From: an uncultured Clostridia bacterium
Lineage (GTDB): Bacteria > Bacillota > Clostridia > TANB77 > CAG-508
NCBI GenBank assembly: GCA_949077355.1
Contig: CARUQW010000045.1
Location: 1-13,241 of the forward strand
DNA length: 13,241 nucleotides
Direction of reading: 5' to 3'
The notes below the pieces were generated by a model that saw nothing but the letters and a program-made list of their open reading frames with translations, was not told where the DNA came from and did not search any database. Position numbers and translations under genes: made by a program. This document shows, piece by piece, positions 1 to 5,608 of this stretch (position 1 is the stretch's first letter; each line of letters begins with the position of its first letter).

Positions 1-60
1 TCTATTTCTGGAATTTTTGCGACTTGTCTTTCTATTTCTGGAATTTTTGCGACTTCTTTT
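1..60. repeat. Two 30-bp tandem repeats inside a coding region
   Basis: Units at 1-30 and 31-60 are identical except at two positions (26 and 28 of the unit). Because 30 is a multiple of three, each unit adds ten residues (VAKIPEIERQ type) to the minus-strand protein. The array may continue beyond the window start. Confidence 0.85.
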
Positions 61-152
61 TTTATTTCTTTTAGTTCATCTTGTACTAGGTCTACTTTTT
101 GATCAACTTTTCCGATTGCTGCTAATATCTCATTTTTCATTTTATTATCCAT
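1..152 (-). CDS. Partial coiled-coil protein with 10-residue repeats, N-terminus only
   Basis: This gene is cut by the window edge, so only about 50 N-terminal residues are visible. It starts at the ATG at 152-150, with a strong Shine-Dalgarno site (AAAGGAGG, about 158-165) and a consensus promoter further upstream. The peptide begins MDNKMKNEILAAIGKVDQ and is rich in Lys, Glu and hydrophobic residues in heptad-like spacing, which suggests a coiled coil. It then enters a repeat of the unit VAKIPEIERQ, encoded by a 30-bp tandem DNA repeat at 1-60, and continues out of the window. No catalytic motif or signal peptide is visible in the part shown. I do not recognise the family. Short coiled-coil proteins of this kind occur in phage and in chromosomal hypothetical genes, but nothing here decides between them. 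Its only CGG triplet (at 114-112) straddles two codons. Confidence 0.75.
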   Translation of the reverse strand, partial: MDNKMKNEILAAIGKVDQKVDLVQDELKEIKKEVAKIPEIERQVAKIPEI

Positions 153-192
153 TAGTTCCTCCTTTCTTTTTACTACAATCGATTGTTTTATT

Positions 193-221
193 ATTATACA
201 TGGATAGAACTAACATGTCAA
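193..221 (-). promoter_or_regulatory. Consensus sigma-A promoter of the partial coiled-coil gene
   Basis: On the minus strand the -35 box TTGACA (221-216) and the -10 box TATAAT (198-193) are both perfect and are separated by 17 bp. The -10 box lies about 40 bp before the ATG at 152. This is one of the strongest promoters in the window. The rest of the intergenic stretch 153-390 holds only this promoter and the divergent one for the gene at 391. Confidence 0.85.
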
Positions 222-326
222 GGAAAATTCATTGACAATATTCGACAAACGTAATTATTCAAAGAAAATGCAATGTTATGAGCTATCTATTTTCTGTCAT
301 TAAATTGTAAACAATATTTAATATTC

Positions 327-360
327 TTGAAATAAACTCTCTTTATTTTTATAGTATAAT
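327..360 (+). promoter_or_regulatory. Promoter of the HExxH protein gene
   Basis: TTGAAA (327-332) is followed after 17 bp by TATAGT (350-355). This overlaps a perfect TATAAT (355-360) that lacks a well-spaced -35 box. Either could be used. Both would start transcription shortly before the Shine-Dalgarno site at 377-382. Confidence 0.65.
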
Positions 361-390
361 AAAAGTAGATTATACTAAGGAGAATTGTAT

Positions 391-1491
391 ATGAGTATCG
401 AAGCAGATTTAAGAAAAGATGGAATTGAAGTAATCGAAACACTAGATACTTTGAAAATTAATTCAATTGCTCGAAATATTGCACAAAAAATTTGTGAATC
501 ATTTCCTAATTATGGTTTCAGTCAAAATGAGTTATTTATTCGCTTATCTAGATTAAATATGTATAAAGCAAAAATGCCTGAAGGCATGGCTGAAGCTAAT
601 TACTTCTATAAAAATACTTCTATTTATTTTAATGAGCATATTGCCAATGAAGACTTAGAAGAATTTGCTATTCATGAGTGCATTCATTATATTCAAGAAG
701 TAAAAGATAAAAGAAATTATTTAATCAGAATGGGACTTTGTGATTATACTGAATTTAAAATCTATGGATTAGGATTAAATGAAGCCGCTGTCCAACTAAT
801 TTCTTCTAAAATTAATGGTATTCCGAAAGAATATGTTAAATATTTTGGGATTAGTTTTGAAACAATTAGCCCTTCTTATTATCCTTTGGAATGTTGCTTA
901 GTCAATCAATTGGCTTACATTACAGGAGAAGATATTTTATTTGAAAGTACTTTAAAAAGTAATAATAATTTCAAAATTGCTTTTTCCAAATTAACTTCCC
1001 CAAAGACTTTCATGGCCATTCAAAATTCCATTGATGAAATTCTTTATCACGAAGAAGATATTATTAAACTTAATAATAAAATTTCTCAAATTGATAATAG
1101 AAATAAAAAAGTGGATGGAATGATTGAAAAGATTGATGAGCTAAAACGCGAGATAACATTAACCTTTTTACGTACCCAAAATCTCATTATTTCTAGCTAT
1201 TTTGATGCCGCCTTTGATAAAATTATAGATTTAGAAGGTGTTGAAAAATATAGGCAAAAACTATATTCTTTTAAAGATTTAATTGGTTACACAGAAGGAT
1301 ATACCTTTTTCAATGATTATTATGTTTCTAAAATGGAACAATTAGAGCATAAATATAATTTACTAGAAAATGGTGAATTTGAAACTGCTCTTAAGATTAT
1401 TACGAAAAGAGAAAGTTTATTTATTCGTGCGATTAAGACACTTAAAAAACTTATTTTCGGAAATTCTGCTGAAAAAGAAAAAAATTATTAG
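391..1491 (+). CDS. Uncharacterised HExxH (gluzincin-like) protein, 366 aa
   Basis: I do not recognise this family by name. The start is the ATG at 391: AAGGAG at 377-382 lies 8 nt upstream, whereas the in-frame TTG at 385 is only 2 nt from it. Residues 95-99 are HECIH, a zinc-metallopeptidase HExxH motif within a helix-like context (EEFAIHECIHYIQE). A candidate third ligand, Glu131 in LNEAAVQL, lies about 31 residues further on, the gluzincin arrangement. Residues 230-275 are lysine- and glutamate-rich and may form a coiled coil, and the C-terminus is basic. There is no signal peptide or obvious membrane segment, so a cytoplasmic protein is likely. It is monocistronic, with its own promoter and a terminator just after the stop. 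A metal-dependent protease role is inferred from the motif only. The substrate is unknown. Confidence 0.85.
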   Translation: MSIEADLRKDGIEVIETLDTLKINSIARNIAQKICESFPNYGFSQNELFIRLSRLNMYKAKMPEGMAEANYFYKNTSIYFNEHIANEDLEEFAIHECIHYIQEVKDKRNYLIRMGLCDYTEFKIYGLGLNEAAVQLISSKINGIPKEYVKYFGISFETISPSYYPLECCLVNQLAYITGEDILFESTLKSNNNFKIAFSKLTSPKTFMAIQNSIDEILYHEEDIIKLNNKISQIDNRNKKVDGMIEKIDELKREITLTFLRTQNLIISSYFDAAFDKIIDLEGVEKYRQKLYSFKDLIGYTEGYTFFNDYYVSKMEQLEHKYNLLENGEFETALKIITKRESLFIRAIKTLKKLIFGNSAEKEKNY

Positions 1492-1493
1492 AT

Positions 1494-1536
1494 TGAAAAG
1501 AGGAATGAAATTTTCTAATTTTCATTCCTCTTTTCA
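1494..1536. terminator. Bidirectional terminator between convergent genes
   Basis: A perfect 17-bp inverted repeat (1494-1510 and 1520-1536) with a 9-nt loop follows the stop of the plus-strand gene. It overlaps the last codons of the minus-strand GltD-like gene. T-rich tracts flank it on the plus strand (1537-1560) and, read on the minus strand, below 1494. It probably serves both genes. Confidence 0.8.
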
Positions 1537-2795
1537 TTTATTATCTTTATTATATTTTTAGCTGCTTCTCTCCCTGAATAACTAGCCCAAGCTACTGTTG
1601 ATTTTATTCCTACTAGGTCTCCACCAGCATATATTTTCGGATTAGAAGTCTGATAATTCTCATCTACTTGAATATTTCCCCACCTATTTATTTGTAATCC
1701 TAATTCTTTTACATATGGTTCTACTGTAGAACCAAGTGCCATTATAATATTATCTACTTTTATTTGATAATTACTATCTTCTATATTGGCTGGTACTAAT
1801 CTGGTATCATTTTCTTTTTGCACCAATTTTGTCTTTATTAGTTCTACTTTTTCGACTTTCTTTTCTCCTATGATTTTCACAATATTATTTTGAAATAGAA
1901 ACTCAATTCCCTCTTTTTTTGCTTCTTCTACTTCTTTTTCTTCTGCTGGCATTTGCTTTTCTGCTCTTCGATAAATAACTTTTACTTCTTTTGCTCCTAG
2001 TTTTTTGATTGTTCTAGCACAGTCCATAGCTACATTTCCGCCACCAATTACTGCTACTATTTTGCCTTTATAGTTCGGATGTAATTTGTACTCTAATAAT
2101 TCATTTCCCCCTAATACACCTTCTAGATTTTCACCTTCCACTCCCATTTTAATAGATTGATTGGCTCCAATGCTTAAAAAAATGGCATCATATTGTCTTT
2201 CTAAATCTTTTAGCAGTAAATTTTTTCCTAATTGTTGTTTATATTTTACTTGAATTCCTAATCGCAAAATTTTCCCCACTGTCTTTTCTACAATTTCTTT
2301 TGGTAATCTAAATTCTGGAATCCCATGTACTAATAACCCACCTAAATAGTCATATTTTTCATATATCGTTACTGCTATTCCTTCTTTTGCTAAAAAGGCA
2401 GCTGCTGTCAAACCGCTCGGTCCTCCCCCTACAATTGCTACTTTTTTATCACTTCTATTTTTCTTAGTGTCTTCCCCATAACAGTTTAGCAAACTGTCCC
2501 TTTCATTTATTACTGAGTCAAATACAAAAGCTTCTAAATCTCCTATGAAAACTGGCTCTCCTTTTATCCCTCTTACACAAGAACCTTGACACTGTTTTTT
2601 ATGAGGACATATTCTTCCACATACACCTTGTAATACCGTTGTTTCTGATAATATTTCATATGCTCTTTTATAATTTCCCTGTTTTACTTGTTCTATAAAT
2701 TGCGGAATGTTGTTTCCTAAAGGACATCCTTTTATAGAACATGGCTTTACTTTGCAATTTAAACAATAATTCGCTTTTTCATTTATTTTTTCCAT
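1515..2795 (-). CDS. GltD-like NAD(P)H-dependent Fe-S flavoprotein oxidoreductase
   Basis: This 426-aa protein belongs to the glutamate synthase small-subunit (GltD) family. That family passes electrons between NAD(P)H, FAD and Fe-S clusters, usually for GltB or another partner. The N-terminus carries C11, C14, C19 and C24, and a second set C59, C63, C69 and C73, the usual ligands of two 4Fe-4S clusters. The FAD-binding GGGPSG is at 123-128 and the NAD(P)H-binding GGGNVA begins near 251. The C-terminus has the family-type GGD (AGGDLVG) FAD motif. The frame is open for another 36 codons upstream, but the ATG at 2795 fits family length, lies downstream of a good promoter at 2830-2858 and has AAAGGA about 11 nt before it. 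No gltB is present here, so the partner and substrate are uncertain. Glutamate synthesis is not shown. Confidence 0.9.
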   Translation of the reverse strand: MEKINEKANYCLNCKVKPCSIKGCPLGNNIPQFIEQVKQGNYKRAYEILSETTVLQGVCGRICPHKKQCQGSCVRGIKGEPVFIGDLEAFVFDSVINERDSLLNCYGEDTKKNRSDKKVAIVGGGPSGLTAAAFLAKEGIAVTIYEKYDYLGGLLVHGIPEFRLPKEIVEKTVGKILRLGIQVKYKQQLGKNLLLKDLERQYDAIFLSIGANQSIKMGVEGENLEGVLGGNELLEYKLHPNYKGKIVAVIGGGNVAMDCARTIKKLGAKEVKVIYRRAEKQMPAEEKEVEEAKKEGIEFLFQNNIVKIIGEKKVEKVELIKTKLVQKENDTRLVPANIEDSNYQIKVDNIIMALGSTVEPYVKELGLQINRWGNIQVDENYQTSNPKIYAGGDLVGIKSTVAWASYSGREAAKNIIKIINEKRNEN

Positions 2796-2829
2796 TTGAG
2801 TTTCATTCCTTTTATCGTATCTTTTCTGT

Positions 2830-2858
2830 ATTTTATTATAGATATTAGCATCTGTCAA
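2830..2858 (-). promoter_or_regulatory. Promoter of the GltD-like gene
   Basis: On the minus strand TTGACA (2858-2853) and TAAAAT (2835-2830) are separated by 17 bp, about 35 bp before the chosen ATG at 2795. This suggests the gene is transcribed separately from udg. It also argues against the longer 5' reading frame that begins at 2903. Confidence 0.7.
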
Positions 2859-2895
2859 TTGTTCGACTAAGCAGTTCAACAGAAAACCTATAAAT

Positions 2896-3439
2896 TTATG
2901 CATTTATTACTAATTTTAAATCGTTAATAAAATCAATTTTTTTGTTTTCATCACGAAGTAGAGCTGCTGGATGCCAAGTTGGCATATATTTTATTCCCTT
3001 TTTCTCAATCCATTTTCCTCGTGATGCTGTTATCCCATATTCTTTTCCTAAAATATTTTTTAAAGCTACACTTCCAAGTAATACAATGGTTTCTGGTTTT
3101 ACTAATACAACTTGATTTCTTAAATAATTTAGACAAGCAAAAGCTTCATCATCTTCTGGATTTCGATTAGATGGTGGCCTACATTTTACAATATTAGCAA
3201 TATAAACTTCCTCTCTTTTAATTCCAACCGTCTGAAATGCCATGTTCATAAGTCTTCCTGCTCTTCCTACAAATGGCTCTCCGTAATCGATCTTCGTCTG
3301 CTCCTGGTCCTTCTCCAATAAACATGATTCTTGCTTCTTTATTCCCGATGCCAAAAACTATATTTTGTCTTGTTTTACATAACTTACATTTATTACAATT
3401 AATAATTGATTTCTCTAATTCTTCCCATGTTTCAAACAT
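2896..3439 (-). CDS. Family-4 uracil-DNA glycosylase, read through one +1 shift at CGG
   Basis: This enzyme removes uracil from DNA in base-excision repair. The first 52 codons (from ATG 3439) end in GEGPGADEDRL, the family motif 1. The next codon is CGG (3283-3281), after which the zero frame diverges from the family. Skipping the C gives GEPFVGRAG, the expected continuation, and a 180-aa protein of normal length. The four 4Fe-4S cysteines look complete: C15 and C18 (CNKC), C86 (KCRPP) and C102. The second catalytic motif is HPAALLR at 156-162. So apart from the shift, nothing is degraded. The start is weakly supported: no Shine-Dalgarno site lies next to ATG 3439, because a hairpin separates GGAGG (about 3486-3490) from it. 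The gene is last in the addB-pgeF-ldc-udg series. Alternatives are a recent pseudogene or a one-base sequence error. Confidence 0.85.
3281..3283 (-). other. Proposed +1 recoding site in udg (zero-frame CGG)
   Basis: The message reads CGA TTA CGG AGA in frame zero. Dropping the C gives CGA TTA GGA GAG CCA, which encodes R-L-G-E-P. The glycine restored is the conserved one in the family motif ED-x-x-G-x-PFVG. The following base is A, so the site is CGGA. Confidence 0.75.
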
Positions 3440-3454
3440 ATGGCTACTTTTGTG

Positions 3455-3483
3455 CCTGTCCCAAAACTAACCATTGGGATAGG
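3455..3483. repeat. REP-like hairpin between ldc stop and udg start
   Basis: Ten-base arms CCTGTCCCAA (3455-3464) and TTGGGATAGG (3474-3483) pair with one mismatch around a 9-nt loop. On the minus strand the hairpin lies between a good Shine-Dalgarno sequence (GGAGG, about 3486-3490) and the ATG of udg at 3439. No U-tract follows it in the ldc direction, so it is a poor terminator. The GGGAC core recalls REP-type palindromes and the larger element at 4438-4766. It could also reduce udg translation. Confidence 0.55.
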
Positions 3484-3501
3484 TCTTCCTCCTTTTCTCT
3501 T

Positions 3502-4423
3502 TTATTTTACACATTGTTCTATTAATTCTATTTTTCTTTTTCGATTCGTATCTATTTTTGCTTTTGTTCCAATTGGTATCACTGTTTTAGTTTCGATATG
3601 ACCAAAATTATTGGACTTGATGATTGGAAAATCATATTGGTTTCCTATAGTATCTAAAACAATTTGTTCTAAACTAATGTTACTTTCATGTTCATAATTT
3701 CCTATCCATATTCCTTTTATTTGTTCAAATACTCCATTTTGTTTCATATGTGCTAAAAAATGACTTGCTGCTGCTGGGTCTGTTTCCATTCCTAATTCTT
3801 CTATAAATAAAATTTTATTTTTAAAGTTAAGTTGATATTTTCCACTTACTAAACTATGTAATAAATTTAGATTTCCCCCTATTAATTCTCCTTCTGCTTC
3901 ACCCTCTTGAATAGTTACATATTCTTCGTTTTCTTTTCCTATTTCTAAACTTCCTTCTACAAGCCTCTTGATTGCTTCTTGCAAGCCATAATCTGTTTCA
4001 TCTGTTGCAATGGTTTTGAAATTTGTCCCACTAAAAGTTACTAGCCCTGTTTGAGCAGTGATAACATTCGTAATCGATGTAATATCACTATATCCACATA
4101 CAATTTTAGGATTCTTCTTAATTTCTTCATAATCTAATAATTCAAATATCGTGTTGGAATTATTTCCTCCTTTTGCACACCATATCATTTTAACTTCTTT
4201 ATCGTGAAACATCTCATTCATATCTTCTGCCTTTTCCTGTGCTGTAGCACTATAACCGCAATGTATTAGCATATATGTTCTTTGCAAATTTTACCTTAAA
4301 CCCATTTTTTTCTACAATTTTTTTCGCCTTTTCTAATTCTTTTATATTATCTCCAATAATTGGATTAGATGGTGCTACTACGCCTATTGTATCACCCATT
4401 TTTAATTTATTTGGTATTATCAT
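3502..4423 (-). CDS. S66-family LD-carboxypeptidase, read through one +1 shift at CGG
   Basis: Family S66 serine peptidases cleave the LD bond of muropeptides in cell-wall recycling, or related amide bonds (MccF type). The protein starts at ATG 4423, with AGGAG at 4430-4434. Its N-terminus MIIPNKLKMGDTIGVVAPSN is typical. After 55 codons the frame meets CGG (4258-4256), and the zero frame then stops two codons later. Skipping the C continues as GYSATAQEKAEDMNEMF, the family sequence, and gives 306 aa, the usual length. The likely catalytic triad is Ser112 (GYSD), Glu208 or Glu209 (IEELGME) and His275 (FGHIETK), all after the shift. No signal peptide is visible, so it is probably cytoplasmic. 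It lies just downstream of the palindromic element and upstream of udg. If no shift occurred, the protein would be inactive. Confidence 0.87.
4256..4258 (-). other. Proposed +1 recoding site in the LD-carboxypeptidase gene
   Basis: Frame zero reads ACA TTG CGG TTA TAG and ends at once. Dropping the C gives ACA TTG GGT TAT AGT, which encodes T-L-G-Y-S, as expected for the family. This is the only one of the five sites followed by T (CGGT) and not A. Confidence 0.75.
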
Positions 4424-4437
4424 ATTTTTCTCCTCTC

Positions 4438-4766
4438 ATGTGCAATTGGGGACGTTTCCTTTTTCACATTTTGTGCACTTAGGAATCATATCTCTACTTT
4501 GTTTTAAAATTTTCCTATATTTTGTATATTACTTTTTATAATCATAACGAATGTAAATGAAAATATTTAGAAATTTTTAATCAATTTTATGGAAAGAGTC
4601 CACGCTTGACGTGGAAAGGTGCCATAAAATTGATTTAGAATTTCTTAATAGATTTCATGTAACCGAGTTATAATTATAAAAAATAATATACAACAATATA
4701 ATACTAATTGAATACATGTTCCTAAGTGCACAAAATGTGAAAAAGGAAACGTCCCCAATTGCACAT
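4438..4766. mobile_element. 329-bp palindromic MITE/REP-like element with 48-bp perfect inverted ends
   Basis: The arms 4438-4485 and 4719-4766 are perfect 48-bp inverted repeats, each with a GGGGACGTTTCC core. The inner parts are also near-complementary. The arms around 4522-4592 and 4622-4690 mostly pair, including a perfect 14-bp stem AATCAATTTTATGG (4579-4592) with 4622-4635. The apex is CCACG-CTTGA-CGTGG (4600-4614). The whole element could fold into one long hairpin. It has no open reading frame. TGA (TCA on plus) occurs on both sides, possibly a 3-bp target duplication. It fits exactly between the stop codon of pgeF and the Shine-Dalgarno site of ldc. It resembles a non-autonomous element moved by a transposase encoded elsewhere; that part is inference. 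No separate gene or clear promoter is visible in this stretch. Confidence 0.8.
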
Positions 4767-5608
4767 CATTTTTTTAGCTCGATTAATGCTGTATTTAATC
4801 CGTATTCTTGCTTTTCTACTCGATAAGAATGAATTAAATCTGAATGGCATACACTGCAAATCCCACTGTCTATAATATTTTCTGTTTTTAAGCCTTCTTT
4901 TTGCAATATGATTTGATTGATTTTTACAGTATCAATATGCCATTTTTGATTTGGTATGGTTTCTTCTATAATTTCCTTTTTATTAGTTATGTCTTGAAAT
5001 TCTTTTTCAAAACTTTCTTTTACTTCTTTTTCTACTTCAAAATGGCATTTTCGGATACTTGGACAAATGCAACAAATTATATTTTCTGGTTCACATGCAA
5101 ATTCTTTTTTCATTTTTTCCACTGTCTTAACAGAAATTCTTTGCAGCGTTCCTCTCCATCCAGAATGTGTGTTAGCAATGACCCTCTTTATGGGATCAAA
5201 GAATAGTAATAAGATACAGTCTGCATTGGTAGTAGATAGCATGATATTCTTTTGATTTGTAATTAGTCCATCTGTCTTAGCATATTGTTCGAGATTAAAG
5301 TCTGGTTTGTCTTGATGTACTTTTTCTCTTGCAATTTTAACTTCATCCGTATGTTCTTGATTCGTTTTTACCAAATGCTCTAATTTTGAATTTATGGCAT
5401 AACATAAACTTTGATAATCTTGCATCGCCTTTTGGTAGCTATCTTCTTGCAATTTTTGTTTATTCGCTCTAGCGGTTCTATAATTTCTATCAATTCCTAA
5501 GCTATAAGCATGATTTATGATGTCTTTGTATTCTAGTAATTTTTTAAATTGTAAGTATTCTACACCATCTTTTTTAATATGTAATACATTTTCATTCGAT
5601 AAATCCAT
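4766..5608 (-). CDS. pgeF: PgeF/YfiH laccase-domain purine nucleoside enzyme
   Basis: This 280-aa protein belongs to the multicopper-polyphenol-oxidase-like (YfiH/YlmD, DUF152) family. Members act on purine nucleosides (phosphorylase or deaminase activity) and help peptidoglycan fidelity in some bacteria. The metal-binding triad is visible as His86 (NQEHTDEV), Cys131 (NADC) and His148 (THSGWRG). The Cys-to-His spacing of 17 matches the family. TDGLITN at 112-118 is also typical. The start ATG at 5608 lies inside the end of addB, with a 17-bp overlap, so the two are translationally linked. The stop codon TGA (4768-4766) abuts the palindromic element, which did not disrupt the C-terminus (ALIELKK). 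Both CGG triplets in this gene straddle codons (for example TAC GGA), and no shift is needed. Confidence 0.92.
   Translation of the reverse strand: MDLSNENVLHIKKDGVEYLQFKKLLEYKDIINHAYSLGIDRNYRTARANKQKLQEDSYQKAMQDYQSLCYAINSKLEHLVKTNQEHTDEVKIAREKVHQDKPDFNLEQYAKTDGLITNQKNIMLSTTNADCILLLFFDPIKRVIANTHSGWRGTLQRISVKTVEKMKKEFACEPENIICCICPSIRKCHFEVEKEVKESFEKEFQDITNKKEIIEETIPNQKWHIDTVKINQIILQKEGLKTENIIDSGICSVCHSDLIHSYRVEKQEYGLNTALIELKK

Noticed and set aside
1..60. CRISPR array
   Set aside because: The units are directly adjacent without spacers, and they are in-frame coding repeats.
153..390. Riboswitch or small RNA between the divergent genes
   Set aside because: I see only two promoters and AT-rich spacer, with no recognisable conserved RNA motif.
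2796..2903. N-terminal extension of the GltD-like protein from 2903
   Set aside because: A TTGACA-17-TAAAAT promoter lies inside it at 2830-2858, and homologues begin near the MEKINEKANYC sequence.
3430..3472. Short ORF MVSFGTGTKVAICLKHGKN on the minus strand after GGAGG
   Set aside because: It is only 19 codons, has long SD spacing, overlaps udg out of frame, and looks like a by-product of the hairpin sequence.
4275..4541. Plus-strand ORF across the ldc start and palindromic element
   Set aside because: It is antisense to the conserved ldc N-terminus, and its hydrophobic composition is typical of reverse reads of AT-rich genes.
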